DNA of 55,785 bases. Source: Clostridia bacterium (GTDB taxonomy: Bacteria; Bacillota; Clostridia; Lachnospirales; Anaerotignaceae). The stretch spans positions 45,937 through 101,721 of the forward strand of contig CAJTDC010000010.1 of the NCBI GenBank assembly GCA_910575055.1. Reading direction: 5' to 3'. The notes below the pieces were generated by a model. The model was not told the DNA's origin and did not search any database. It saw only the letters and a list, made by a program, of their open reading frames with translations. The position numbers and the translations under genes are program-made. Shown in pieces: positions 20,136 to 28,627 of this stretch (the first letter of the stretch is position 1; the number at the start of each line of letters is the position of its first letter).

Positions 20136-20789
20136 TTATTTTAAATGCCACTTTTCTCCATTTGGCATAATAAAAATATCTCCCGAAAATCTTTCTACAA
20201 TATTCCCTTCTGGAAGTAGTCGGACAACAGTTTCCTCTCTATATTTTGGCTGCTCATACCATACATTAAAATATAATTTTTCTTCTTCTCTGAATAAAAA
20301 ATGTTCTCTTTTTCCTATAGAAAATTTTACTTTTTCGGGCCATATTATTTCAAAATAATTATCACTTGACTGTCTTGTTAGCATTACAGGACTTATATGT
20401 AAACACAAATTATAACAATCCTTTACAATACAAAGAGGTAATTCTGCCACTTTTACTACATTATTTAACACTGCTTCAAAACGAAAAATAAATATTATTT
20501 CTTTTATAAAATCTATTTGCAAAAGCATTACAAAGCCATTAACATAAACAGGTTTTCCAAAATAACATCCCTTTGCTGTCAACGCCTTATTATTGTACAC
20601 TTTACCATCTGGATAATGTATCAAATACAAATGATTACACAATATTTCCCCTTTTTGAAATAATTGTTGTGCCTCATACAAATCTCCTCCCGTAATGTCC
20701 ATACTCCAATACCATTCTTGCGTACCACCTGCTACTATTTCTAAATTTGTCAAGCCATTTAATTCAATTTGTTTATAATTATTATTCAA
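20136..20789 (-). CDS. Hypothetical protein in phzF operon
   Basis: 217 residues, no recognised domain. Mostly beta-type sequence with many aromatics; segments such as GGTQEWYWSMDITGGDLYEA near the N terminus and NVWYEQPKYREETVVRLLP near the C terminus might suggest a beta-sandwich or ligand-binding fold. No signal or membrane segment. It overlaps the phzF-like gene by 8 bp and ends at a strong terminator, so it is the last gene of a three-cistron unit. Function cannot be inferred beyond co-expression with the isomerase. Confidence 0.65.
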   Translation of the reverse strand: MNNNYKQIELNGLTNLEIVAGGTQEWYWSMDITGGDLYEAQQLFQKGEILCNHLYLIHYPDGKVYNNKALTAKGCYFGKPVYVNGFVMLLQIDFIKEIIFIFRFEAVLNNVVKVAELPLCIVKDCYNLCLHISPVMLTRQSSDNYFEIIWPEKVKFSIGKREHFLFREEEKLYFNVWYEQPKYREETVVRLLPEGNIVERFSGDIFIMPNGEKWHLK

Positions 20790-21561
20790 TATTAATTTCT
20801 CCTATCATATATAATACAGCATTACCACTCACTTTTACTCTTTCCTCTGCATTTTGACAGTACAATATTCCTCCCCTTTTAGAAAGCTGTTCTGCTACCA
20901 TATTATTTTTTTGAAGCCTTTCTGCCCAAAAAGGTATTAAACTACTATGAGAAGAACCTGTTACAGGGTCTTCTTTACTTTCTAACTCTGGTGTAAAATA
21001 ACGTGAAACAAAATCTACTTTTTCTCCTTTTGCTGTTACTACAACACCCAATCCCATATTTAACTTTTCCATTTTATCAAAATCTGGTTTTAAATATTTT
21101 ACTTGTTTTTCATTTTCCAACAATAGTATCAAATCTCTTGAAATATACGTTTCTACTGGTTTTATGCCTATAACATCTGTTACTTTTTCTATTACATCTA
21201 TCTTTTCAGGCATACGACAAGGTAAATCCATCTCAAACATATTTCCCTTTTTCTCTACTGTCAACAAACCACTTTTTGTATGGAATGTTACAACAGAAGC
21301 AGTTTTTTCTATGAAATTCATAACAACATAAGCAGCAGCCATAGTTGCGTGACCACACAAATCAATTTCTGCTTTTGGTGTAAACCATTTTAAAAAATAC
21401 TGTTCTCCTTCTTTATAAACAAAAGCAGTTTCAGATAAATTATTTTCTTTTGCAATATTCTGCATTATTTTTTGTTTTAAAGGCTTTTCTAATATACAGA
21501 CACCTGCTGGATTTCCTTGAAACACTTTTTCTGTAAAAGCATCTATTACAAAATATTTCAT
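20782..21561 (-). CDS. PhzF-family isomerase
   Basis: 259 residues of the PhzF/diaminopimelate-epimerase fold. N-terminal VIDAFTEKVFQGNPAGVCIL, the catalytic-glutamate motif NLSETAF at about residues 41-47, the GHAT motif (DLCGHATMAAAYV) and the second-half DPVTGSSHSS are all present, so the active site looks intact. In phenazine producers PhzF isomerises dihydrohydroxyanthranilate; most genomes, as here, have no phz operon, and these homologues have unknown substrates. Its start overlaps the stop of the upstream helix-turn-helix fragment (ATGA). Confidence 0.9.
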   Translation of the reverse strand: MKYFVIDAFTEKVFQGNPAGVCILEKPLKQKIMQNIAKENNLSETAFVYKEGEQYFLKWFTPKAEIDLCGHATMAAAYVVMNFIEKTASVVTFHTKSGLLTVEKKGNMFEMDLPCRMPEKIDVIEKVTDVIGIKPVETYISRDLILLLENEKQVKYLKPDFDKMEKLNMGLGVVVTAKGEKVDFVSRYFTPELESKEDPVTGSSHSSLIPFWAERLQKNNMVAEQLSKRGGILYCQNAEERVKVSGNAVLYMIGEINIE

Positions 21562-21797
21562 TGTTCTGTTTCTCCTTTTTGTTTTTCTCTAATTTCATCT
21601 AAATAGTGGTACAATGTAAATTTTGAAATTTGAAAAAACTGACATAATCTAATACTTGCTTTTGAAATTTGTAATACTCCTTTTTTATCTAAATATTCTA
21701 ATGCTTCCATTTTTTCTTCTTTTTTCATTACAACCGCAGGCTTTCCAATTTCTTTTTCGCATTGTGTCAAATAATATTCTATTTGTATATCTATCAA
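21558..21797 (-). pseudogene. C-terminal HTH domain of a YheO/DauR-like regulator (N-terminally truncated)
   Basis: 79 residues matching only the C-terminal half of YheO/DauR-type regulators: EIGKPAVVMKKEEKMEALEY, then LDKKGVLQISKA and a helix-turn-helix ending SKFTLYHYLDEIRE. Full-length family members have about 200 residues with a PAS-like sensor domain that is missing here. The only start is TTG at 21797, with no ribosome-binding site before it; AT-rich promoter-like DNA (TTGACA, 18 bp, TATTAT at 21811-21840) lies immediately upstream. It is likely a remnant, or a minimal DNA-binding protein. It overlaps phzF by 4 bp and may still help translate it. Confidence 0.6.
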
Positions 21798-21852
21798 ATT
21801 TTTTTCATTTATAATATACTAATTTTTATAATACTGTCAATTCTTTTTACAT

Positions 21853-21878
21853 AAAAAAAGAAGCCGTTTTCAGCTTCC
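21853..21878 (-). terminator. Terminator overlapping the dCMP deaminase stop codon
   Basis: GAAGC / GCTTC hairpin plus seven T on the minus strand. The TGA stop codon of the deaminase gene lies inside the hairpin loop region. Confidence 0.7.
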
Positions 21879-22316
21879 CATTTTTACCAATTCAATATTT
21901 GCTTCTTCCAACATTGCCTTTGACATTTCGTCCGGATAATCCCCTTTATATACTACTCTTACAATGCCTGCATTAATGAGCATTTTAGCACAAATTACAC
22001 AAGGTTGTACATTAACATACAATGTTGCACCTTCTGTAGTATTGCCTAATTTTGCTGCTTGTATTATAGCATTTTGCTCTGCGTGCAATGCTCTGCAAAG
22101 TTCGTGACGCTGTCCTGATGGTATGCCCATTTTTTCCCTTTCACAGCCTCCCAATTCTGTACAATGTTTTAAATGAGAAGGAGCTCCATTATATCCTGTA
22201 GTAATAATTCTATTATCTTTTACAATTACTGCTCCCACTTGTCTTCTCAAACAAGTAGACCTCGTTTTCACTACTTCCACAATTTGCATAAAATATTCGT
22301 CCCAACTTGCACGCAT
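21870..22316 (-). CDS. comEB: dCMP deaminase (ComEB-type)
   Basis: 148 residues of the zinc-dependent cytidine/deoxycytidylate deaminase family. Zinc and catalytic residues are present: HAEQNAI near residue 77 and PCVICAK near residue 105. The N-terminal [19 protein letters not shown] and the insert [13 protein letters not shown] fit dCMP deaminases, which convert dCMP to dUMP for thymidylate synthesis. ATG at 22316, AAAGGAGATG upstream. It lies 74 bp after the CoA-transferase gene, with a hairpin between. Confidence 0.93.
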   Translation of the reverse strand: MRASWDEYFMQIVEVVKTRSTCLRRQVGAVIVKDNRIITTGYNGAPSHLKHCTELGGCEREKMGIPSGQRHELCRALHAEQNAIIQAAKLGNTTEGATLYVNVQPCVICAKMLINAGIVRVVYKGDYPDEMSKAMLEEANIELVKMGS

Positions 22317-22350
22317 TATTGTTCATCTCCTTTTTTACTTTTAAAATAGT

Positions 22351-22384
22351 ATGGGAAACCTCCTATCAAAAGAAGATTTCCCAT
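22351..22384 (-). terminator. Terminator of CoA-transferase gene
   Basis: Hairpin with outer arms ATGGGAAA/TTTCCCAT, extended by G-U pairs to about 12 bp, 7 bp after the stop codon. The U-tract is weak (CTATTTTAA). Confidence 0.55.
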
Positions 22385-22390
22385 TATTGA

Positions 22391-23704
22391 TTATACCATT
22401 AAATACATTTTTTTTGCTTCAAATGTCAATTCTTCTCTAAACTGTGGTGCAGCCAATGAAATTAAAAGTTTTGCTCTTTCTCCTGCTGTCAATCCTTTTA
22501 ATCTTGCTACGCCATTTTCTGTTACAATATAATCTACATCATTTTTACCTGTTGTTACAATAGAACCAGGTGTCAATGTTGGTTTGATTTTTGAAATTGT
22601 TCCATCTTTTGCTGTAGACTGCATTGCAATAAAGCCTTTTCCACCTCTGGACAAATTAGCTCCTCTTACATAATCCAACTGTCCACCGCTTCCGCTATAA
22701 TGTTTTGTACCTATACTTTCTGCACAAACTTGTCCAAACAAGTCAATTTCTACTGCTGCATTTACAGAAATAAAATTATCGTGCTGTCCTATAATATAAG
22801 GGTCATTTGTATAGCTTACTGGGTGCATTTCAAATGAAGGATTATCATCTACATAATCATACATTTTTTGTGTTCCCCATGCCAATGTTGCAATCGTTTT
22901 ACCTTTATTAATTGGTTTTTTCTTATTTGTAACTGCTCCACATTCCAGCAAATCTACCATACTATCTGTAAACATTTCTGTGTGAATACCTAAATCCTGT
23001 TTTTCTTTTAATAATATTCCTACTGCATTAGGTATACCACCTATACCTAACTGTAATGTTGCTCCATCTGGTACTAATTCTGCTATCATACCACCTATTT
23101 TTTTATCATTCTCTGACAATGGTGGATTTTGCAATTCTGAAAGTGGTCTATCACTTTCACACACTGCTGTCACTTCTGAAATGTGTATTAAATTATTTCC
23201 AAATGTTCTAGGCATTTTTTTATTTACTTCCAAAAGTATAATGCTTGCTCTTTCTGGCATAGCTGGTATTTCTGCTCCTGACATTCCAAAAGAAAAATAT
23301 CCGTGTTTATCCATAGGAGAAACTTCAGCATAAAATACATCTAATCTTGGCATTACTTCTTGCCAATATAATGGCATTGTACTATAATGATTAGGTATAT
23401 AGTCATACAATCCCTGTTGTATACCTTTTCTTCCCGGACTGCTTGTAAACCAAGAAACATAATCATATCTGCCTTTTAATTCTGGGTCTAAAAAAGCAGA
23501 GCCTGGTTTTACTGCCAATATGGCGTGATGATATACATTTTCAATTTCACCTTTTCTTGCTCTTTCTCCTACTGCTTTTATAATAGATGATGGTTCACCT
23601 AATGCTGTAGGACAAGCACAAATATTACCAGATTTTACATATTTTGCTACTTCTTCTGCACTTGTTAATTTTTTCTTGTACATTTCTTCAAAACGATTTC
23701 CCAT
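22391..23704 (-). CDS. Acetyl-CoA hydrolase/transferase-family CoA-transferase
   Basis: 437 residues, homologous to the butyryl-CoA:acetate and 4-hydroxybutyrate CoA-transferases of anaerobes. N-terminal domain has CPTALGEPSSIIKAV. The C-terminal domain has LQLGIGGIPNAVG, the presumed catalytic glutamate in VEIDLFGQVCAES (residues about 315-325), and the glycine loop SGSGGQLDYVRGA. It moves CoA between acyl-CoA and a free acid such as acetate, typical of fermentative butyrate or propionate metabolism; the exact acyl group cannot be told from sequence alone. Start at 23704 (MGNRFEEMYK), 7-9 nt after AAAGGAGG; the upstream ATG at 23731 would add nine residues spanning that site. Confidence 0.9.
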   Translation of the reverse strand: MGNRFEEMYKKKLTSAEEVAKYVKSGNICACPTALGEPSSIIKAVGERARKGEIENVYHHAILAVKPGSAFLDPELKGRYDYVSWFTSSPGRKGIQQGLYDYIPNHYSTMPLYWQEVMPRLDVFYAEVSPMDKHGYFSFGMSGAEIPAMPERASIILLEVNKKMPRTFGNNLIHISEVTAVCESDRPLSELQNPPLSENDKKIGGMIAELVPDGATLQLGIGGIPNAVGILLKEKQDLGIHTEMFTDSMVDLLECGAVTNKKKPINKGKTIATLAWGTQKMYDYVDDNPSFEMHPVSYTNDPYIIGQHDNFISVNAAVEIDLFGQVCAESIGTKHYSGSGGQLDYVRGANLSRGGKGFIAMQSTAKDGTISKIKPTLTPGSIVTTGKNDVDYIVTENGVARLKGLTAGERAKLLISLAAPQFREELTFEAKKMYLMV

Positions 23705-23763
23705 TGGTAACGCCTCCTTTAAAATATTCAATTTACAGTTTTTATCTATTAAAACAAATTACT

Positions 23764-23801
23764 AAAAGCCTTACTATTTGGGGAAATATAAAAAGGCTTT
23801 T
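23764..23801. terminator. Hairpin between CoA-transferase and unknown gene
   Basis: AAAAGCCTT / AAGGCTTTT with a 20-nt loop. It lies upstream of the CoA-transferase and downstream of the minus-strand gene ending at 23863, whose transcript it probably ends. Confidence 0.55.
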
Positions 23802-23862
23802 ATTATTCATTTTCTTTATTTTATCAAACTTTACTTCAAAATTCCAGTATTTAAAAAAATAC

Positions 23863-24498
23863 TCAACACTCTAAATCAAGTATTTCTTGTAATACTTGTT
23901 TTACATCACATTCTGGATTTAATGCAATAACATCATATGCTATTATTTGTTCGCCTCTATATACTTTTTCTACCACTTCACAATTAATATCCATATTAAA
24001 ATAATATTTTGCCCATTCTATCCATTGTCGTGCATTTGTATGAATATAAGAAAGCAAAAAATCTTGTCCATTATCATATTGTTTAAAATTTTCTAAAACA
24101 TTTTGTTTCCAACATTTTACTTTATTATCATACCACATACAGAATGTCATATAATATAATTCTTCTTTGTTATCATAAATATTAAAAAAACACTGAGGTA
24201 TATTTGCATAAATATTTTTAAAAAAATCTTCATTCCATTTATCAGCACCAAACTGATTTAATTTGCTTTCATGGTCAAACCCTTTTATCAATATACCTCT
24301 ATCATCAAATAAAATATCAACGGTATCACCAGCACCATTATCAATAAAATAAGCTTTTTTGGAAGTATGTTTTTTTATTACACGTAAATAAGCTTTTTGT
24401 TGTGGCACCATTATAATTTCTAATATTGCCATAGCTTTTAAACTACAATACAATTCTTGAGGTGATAAATATTCAGGGGTAATGGAAACAACATTCAT
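23863..24498 (-). CDS. Hypothetical protein
   Basis: 211 residues, no family recognised. Predicted soluble alpha/beta protein. The segment IDNGAGDTVDILFDDRGILI, followed by GFDHESKLNQF, has the look of small bacterial immunity or housekeeping proteins of unknown function, but I cannot assign one. Contains a Trp/Tyr-rich C-terminal half (ARQWIEWAKYYFNMD). It starts at 24498, 18 bp after the radical SAM gene, so is the third gene of an operon with the P-loop and radical SAM genes. Ends before a hairpin terminator. Confidence 0.65.
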   Translation of the reverse strand: MNVVSITPEYLSPQELYCSLKAMAILEIIMVPQQKAYLRVIKKHTSKKAYFIDNGAGDTVDILFDDRGILIKGFDHESKLNQFGADKWNEDFFKNIYANIPQCFFNIYDNKEELYYMTFCMWYDNKVKCWKQNVLENFKQYDNGQDFLLSYIHTNARQWIEWAKYYFNMDINCEVVEKVYRGEQIIAYDVIALNPECDVKQVLQEILDLEC

Positions 24499-24516
24499 AA
24501 ATATTTCCCTTCTTTA

Positions 24517-25461
24517 TTAAAAAAATTCTTTTACTCCTTTTCCACCTAAATAATGAAATTTTTTACTTTGGTATCTATTTTCTATTATCATTTCTTGTTC
24601 TATTTCATCTCGTATTTTCCACCAGCTCTGCCCCCAATTTGAAAAAAGAGTATCTTCCTCTGGTGCTCTACCTAACAATCTCTGTATCCATATATCTGGT
24701 GAAATATATTCTAAAAACAATTTTACTCTTTCTTTATATTCTTCTACACTACAAATCTCAAACAAGCCTTTTGCATATTCTTCTGCCATTTTTGTACCTT
24801 TTTCAATATACAAACTATGTAATTTTACATAGTCATTTTTCATTACAGAAACCAATTTTGCACTTTCTATTACATCAATATTTTCATCATATGGCAAATT
24901 TAATATAATATGGGTACACAAATGAAATCCATACTGTTTTATCAAAAGACAGGCTTCTATATATTCTGCTAGTGTATGTCCTCTATTTATTTTTTCAAGA
25001 CTATGATAATTTGCCGTTTGTAATCCTAATTCTACTGTAATTTCTACACCACTTTTTTCAGATATTTTTTTCAATACTTTTAAATATTCTTCTCTAATAC
25101 AATCTGGTCTTGTCGAAACAGCAATTTCTACTATATTTTGCTGTACTGCCTGTTCCATATATTTTTGAAATTCCTCTAAATGCAAATAGGTATTTGTAAA
25201 ACTTTGAAAATAAGCTATAAATTTTTCTGCTTTATACCTTTTTGAAATATATTTCATATTCTGCTTTAGTTGTCCATCAACAGAAAAAGCGTCGGATTTT
25301 TGTTCCAATCCGGCGCCCTTTTGACCGCAATAGGTACAACCATATCTGCCATTTTTTCGATTTGGACACGAAACAGGAATATGCACAGGCAATTTATAAA
25401 CTTTCTGTCCATAATGCTTTTTTAAATAAACAGCATATCGGTTATAAATATATTGTTCCAT
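24517..25461 (-). CDS. Radical SAM protein of the YhcC/TIGR01212 type
   Basis: 314 residues. The iron-sulfur cysteines appear as SCPNRKNGRYGCTYCG near residues 31-46, the longer-spaced cluster motif of the YhcC/TIGR01212 family rather than plain CxxxCxxC. Further family features: FIAYFQSFTNTY, VSTRPDCI, ELGLQTAN and IILNLPYDEN, forming the SAM barrel. Proteins of this family have no firmly established substrate; some are implicated in RNA or tRNA modification. ATG at 25461, only 4 bp after the P-loop gene stop; co-transcribed. Confidence 0.9.
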   Translation of the reverse strand: MEQYIYNRYAVYLKKHYGQKVYKLPVHIPVSCPNRKNGRYGCTYCGQKGAGLEQKSDAFSVDGQLKQNMKYISKRYKAEKFIAYFQSFTNTYLHLEEFQKYMEQAVQQNIVEIAVSTRPDCIREEYLKVLKKISEKSGVEITVELGLQTANYHSLEKINRGHTLAEYIEACLLIKQYGFHLCTHIILNLPYDENIDVIESAKLVSVMKNDYVKLHSLYIEKGTKMAEEYAKGLFEICSVEEYKERVKLFLEYISPDIWIQRLLGRAPEEDTLFSNWGQSWWKIRDEIEQEMIIENRYQSKKFHYLGGKGVKEFF

Positions 25462-25465
25462 ATTT

Positions 25466-25882
25466 TTAGGAAATTAAATAGCTTTTTAATGCTTCTGGTA
25501 CTGTTTCTTTATCACGACTAATTGTCATAACAAAATCAACATTTGCTTTTTCAGACAATTTTTCTAATTCATTGATGAAAGCAAATAAATCATCATCTGT
25601 CATATATTTTACAATATTATTCAAGCCATCAATATAAATTTTCTCAATATCTCCATCTTGAGATAATATACCACATATAAATCCGAAGAATATTCTCTGG
25701 TCTTCCATTTTAAATCCTGTAGTATCTACAAAACGAATATTGTAATGCAAATCATACATATGTCTATTATCATCATCAATAAATACAATATGTCCATCAG
25801 ACAATTTTCCTGCTTCATTTGACATATCAATTAAACGTTTTGTTTTACCTTCTCCTTTTTCACCTATCAAAATTTGTATCAT
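25466..25882 (-). CDS. Small P-loop NTPase
   Basis: 138 residues. A Walker A loop GEKGEGKTKRL occupies residues 7-17. A hydrophobic strand ending in Asp (IEKIYIDGLNNIV, about residues 80-92) is a candidate Walker B, and FVMTISRD near the C terminus a sensor-like strand. It is far shorter than PilT or other named ATPases. It heads an apparent operon with the radical SAM protein. ATG at 25882 with GGGGGAG upstream. Function unknown; ATP or GTP binding is probable from the motif. Confidence 0.75.
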   Translation of the reverse strand: MIQILIGEKGEGKTKRLIDMSNEAGKLSDGHIVFIDDDNRHMYDLHYNIRFVDTTGFKMEDQRIFFGFICGILSQDGDIEKIYIDGLNNIVKYMTDDDLFAFINELEKLSEKANVDFVMTISRDKETVPEALKSYLIS

Positions 25883-26209
25883 CGCAATCTCCCCCTTAAT
25901 ATGGTTTATTTTATATACTCGTTGCGTTATCGACTTTTTTATAGTATTTTCATTATAGTTTTAAATATTCTATAAAAAATAGAAAATTCCTTCTTTTTTT
26001 ATGACTTTTTTTCAAAACAACAGAAATTATACTTTCTATACAAAATATTAGTAAAATTATTGTATACTTTCACAAAAACTCTACTTTATAAAAGAATAAC
26101 TATATTTTTTCTTTGTTGATATTTTTTTCATTTTTTTAAATTCTTATTAAAGTATTTTCTTTATATAAATCATTATTTTATCCTTTTTATACTATTTCTA
26201 CATTATTAC
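25883..26209. other. AT-rich intergenic region, no gene seen
   Basis: 327 bp, extremely AT-rich. I see no ORF, tRNA or clear hairpin. A weak promoter candidate for the minus-strand P-loop gene (TTTAAA, 16 bp, TATAAA, about 25940-25975) is the only signal. Confidence 0.4.
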
Positions 26210-26992
26210 TTAATAAATACATTTACTATCTATTTCATAACCTTGTTCTAGTGCTTCCTCTTTACTATCAAAATAAATTCTATTTTTTTCTTGTGGCAAA
26301 TCAGTACAATAAGAACTATGCAGCTTTTTGCTGTTTTTATTTCCTATAAAAATGTCTTCTTCTGATTGCTTTTGTGCTTCTGTTCTTTCTATATTTTCAT
26401 TATTAAGACCATTTTCTGCCCAAAGTCCTCTATTGTTTTCTGCTGCTTCTGCCTCAAATGACAAAAACAAATCATATAATGTATTATTTGGTGCATATTC
26501 ATATACATTTGCATAACCATCTAATACTACTTTAGCATTATACATTTTTTGTCTAATTTCATTTTCGTCATTGACATCAACAGGTTTCTCCAACCACACA
26601 TATCTCAACAATCTATCATATTTATCTCTATCTGAAACATCTTTACTCAAATATACTGTTTGTCCTTTTTTAATCGTTTGTTTCGCATAATCACTTGCTT
26701 TTTGTCCATATATTGTATTTTTACTTTCATCAGGGTGCACACTTTCAGGGGTATCAATTCCTATCATTCGAATAGTATATCTTTCTCCTTCTAAATACAC
26801 TTTTATCGTATCCCCATCTACTACACTCGCTACTTCTACTGTTTCTATATCATCATATTCATTTTCTATATCTTCTATTATTATATCATTTATTGCTGTA
26901 TCTTCTATTGCAATATCTTCACAGCCTGTCAATACTGCAAAACTACACAACAACACATTTATTAATACAATCAGTTCTTTTTTCCATTTCAC
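26210..26992 (-). CDS. Thermonuclease-family lipoprotein with C-terminal Cys-rich module
   Basis: 260 residues. Signal peptide with lipobox (FAVLTGC), so likely lipid-anchored outside the membrane. A staphylococcal-nuclease-type domain follows: VVDGDTIKV, YTIRMIGIDTPES, DVSDRDKYDRLLRYVW, and AEAAENNRGLW, with the Arg/Asp/Glu catalytic pattern preserved. The last 45 residues (FIGNKNSKKLHSSYC, then SKCIY) resemble the short metal-binding module often appended to such nucleases. I use GTG at 26992 preceded by AAAGGGGAAA; the upstream ATG at 27040 would lie inside the rplL terminator. Probable role: nuclease acting on extracellular DNA or RNA. Confidence 0.88.
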   Translation of the reverse strand: MKWKKELIVLINVLLCSFAVLTGCEDIAIEDTAINDIIIEDIENEYDDIETVEVASVVDGDTIKVYLEGERYTIRMIGIDTPESVHPDESKNTIYGQKASDYAKQTIKKGQTVYLSKDVSDRDKYDRLLRYVWLEKPVDVNDENEIRQKMYNAKVVLDGYANVYEYAPNNTLYDLFLSFEAEAAENNRGLWAENGLNNENIERTEAQKQSEEDIFIGNKNSKKLHSSYCTDLPQEKNRIYFDSKEEALEQGYEIDSKCIY

Positions 26993-27016
26993 AGCAATTT
27001 CCCCTTTCACCATACT

Positions 27017-27050
27017 AAAAAACGGTATGCTATACAGCATACCGTTTTAT
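27017..27050 (-). terminator. Terminator of rplJ-rplL
   Basis: Perfect hairpin AAAACGGTATGC / GCATACCGTTTT followed by a T-run on the minus strand, 12 bp after the rplL stop. It separates rplL from downstream genes, so rpoBC cannot be expressed by simple read-through. Confidence 0.85.
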
Positions 27051-27061
27051 TTTTTCATACA

Positions 27062-27439
27062 TTATTTTAATGTTACTGTTGCACCAACTTCAGAAAGTTT
27101 TGTTTTGATTTCTTCAGCTTCTTCTTTAGAAACTTGTTCTTTCAATACCTTAGGAGCATTGTCAACTACTTCTTTTGCTTCTTTTAATCCAAGTCCTGTT
27201 ACTTCTCTAACAGCTTTGATTACTTTGATTTTTTCAGAACCAACTTCTGTCAATTCTACATCAAATTCTGTTTTTTCTTCTGCTGCTGCACCGCCACCTG
27301 CTGGACCTGCTACTACTGCTACACCTGCTGTTGCGGACACACCAAATTTTTCTTCTGCTGCTTTTACTAAGTCATTCAGTTCTAATACAGTCAATTCTTC
27401 TACTGCTGCAATGATTTCTTCAATTGATAATTTTGCCAT
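27062..27439 (-). CDS. rplL: 50S ribosomal protein L7/L12
   Basis: 125 residues, stalk protein that recruits translation GTPases. Dimerisation domain [20 protein letters not shown], Ala/Gly-rich hinge ([13 protein letters not shown]), and the factor-binding domain with [23 protein letters not shown] at 27439 chosen: GGAGGTG precedes it and the 13 extra residues of the longer reading are not family-like. It follows rplJ by 51 bp and ends in a strong terminator; in this genome it is not followed by rpoB. Confidence 0.98.
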   Translation of the reverse strand: MAKLSIEEIIAAVEELTVLELNDLVKAAEEKFGVSATAGVAVVAGPAGGGAAAEEKTEFDVELTEVGSEKIKVIKAVREVTGLGLKEAKEVVDNAPKVLKEQVSKEEAEEIKTKLSEVGATVTLK

Positions 27440-27490
27440 TTTAAAGCACCTCCATAATTTTTTATACGATATTTTCAAATGATTTTTCTA

Positions 27491-27991
27491 TTATTCTGCT
27501 GCTTGTTCTCCATTTTTTTCTGCAATCTGTTTGATAACACGTGCAAAGGAAGAAACTGGAGATTTGAAGCTGCCCAAAAGTTTGGAAAGCAATACTTCTC
27601 TGGAAGGAATTTCAGCAATCGCTTTCATACCTTCTGCATCATATGTGATACCTTCTACTACACCAGCTTTAAATTCTAATACTTTTACCTCTTTAGCTGT
27701 TTTGCTTAATATGCTTGCTGCTGCTGTTGCATCTTCATAGCTAAATGCAAATGTACTTGGTCCTTCCAAATATGGCTCTAAACCTTCAAACTGTGTATCT
27801 TTAATTGCAAAACGTACCATTGTATTTTTGTATACTTTATAGTCAACGCCAGCTTCTCTCAAACTTTTTCTTAATATAGTATCTTGTTCTACTGTCAAAC
27901 CTCTTGCATTTACTACTACAACAGAAGACGCTTTTTCCAGTTTTTGTTTGATTTCATCAACGATAACCTTTTTTTGTTCTACTTTTGCCAT
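27491..27991 (-). CDS. rplJ: 50S ribosomal protein L10
   Basis: 166 residues. L10 anchors L7/L12 dimers to 23S rRNA. Contains [29 protein letters not shown] and [10 protein letters not shown], and ends in a short Ala/Glu tail. ATG at 27991 with AAGGAGGTG upstream. Preceded by an L10-type leader with its own terminator-like hairpin and a consensus promoter, so it starts a separate rplJL operon. Confidence 0.98.
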   Translation of the reverse strand: MAKVEQKKVIVDEIKQKLEKASSVVVVNARGLTVEQDTILRKSLREAGVDYKVYKNTMVRFAIKDTQFEGLEPYLEGPSTFAFSYEDATAAASILSKTAKEVKVLEFKAGVVEGITYDAEGMKAIAEIPSREVLLSKLLGSFKSPVSSFARVIKQIAEKNGEQAAE

Positions 27992-28051
27992 TTCTTTACA
28001 CCTCCTTAAATCATATAGAAAAGAAATCTTTTTTTATAAATAAAAAACATA

Positions 28052-28141
28052 AAAAAAATCTCTTTGACGCAGACAAAGAGAGAATGATTTAAACAATTTT
28101 CCTCGGCAGGATTTCCGCTTTTGCACCTGCTGTCTACGGCA
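28052..28141 (-). promoter_or_regulatory. L10 (rplJ) leader with intrinsic terminator
   Basis: On the minus strand the conserved L10-leader core (GCCGTAGACAGCAGGTGC, then CCTGCCGAGG) occupies 28141-28102. A terminator hairpin TCTCTTTG/CAAAGAGA (28060-28082) with an eight-base U-tract follows, before rplJ. In Firmicutes the L10(L12)4 complex binds this RNA to repress its own operon. The combination of core and terminator suggests attenuation. Confidence 0.88.
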
Positions 28142-28162
28142 ATATTTTTTTCAACTGTTACA

Positions 28163-28191
28163 CTATATCACGTCCTATATCAAATGTCAAT
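28163..28191 (-). promoter_or_regulatory. Promoter of rplJ-rplL
   Basis: Minus strand TTGACA (28186-28191), 17 bp, TATAGT (28163-28168), about 25 bp upstream of the L10 leader core. Confidence 0.75.
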
Positions 28192-28242
28192 ATTTTTCTG
28201 TATTTCTTTTTTATTATTTTTTATATATCATTATCGTCAAAA

Positions 28243-28275
28243 ATGAATATTCACAATATTATAGTGAATATTCAT
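28243..28275. repeat. 12-bp inverted repeat between divergent promoters
   Basis: ATGAATATTCAC at 28243-28254 and its exact complement GTGAATATTCAT at 28264-28275 flank a 9-bp spacer. It lies between the rplJ promoter and the ykvI-like gene; could be an operator. Apart from this and the two promoters I see nothing in 28192-28620. Confidence 0.5.
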
Positions 28276-28497
28276 ACAATTTTAACAAAAAATATTCTAT
28301 TTTTAACAAAATTACATACAATTATACAATATTTTGTATAAAACACTATGAAATATTGAAATGACTGCATTTTTTTATTCATAATACAGCTTAATATCAA
28401 ACAACAGAAATACCTTTTCTATCAAAAATAATCAAAAAACTAGTATTTTTGACAATATTTCTATTATTCTATTACTAAAATTTTAGAAGTTATACTA

Positions 28498-28526
28498 TTG
28501 ACAAATGATATAAAATAAAGTAATAT
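28498..28526 (+). promoter_or_regulatory. Promoter of ykvI-like gene
   Basis: TTGACA (28498-28503), 17 bp, TAATAT (28521-28526) on the plus strand. Confidence 0.6.
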
Positions 28527-28627
28527 TTCATATCATTTTGAGAGAATATTGTTATTTTTTCTATATTATTTCAAAATGGATATTGCTATATTATTGTTTT
28601 CTTTACAAATGAAAGCGAGGAATGATT

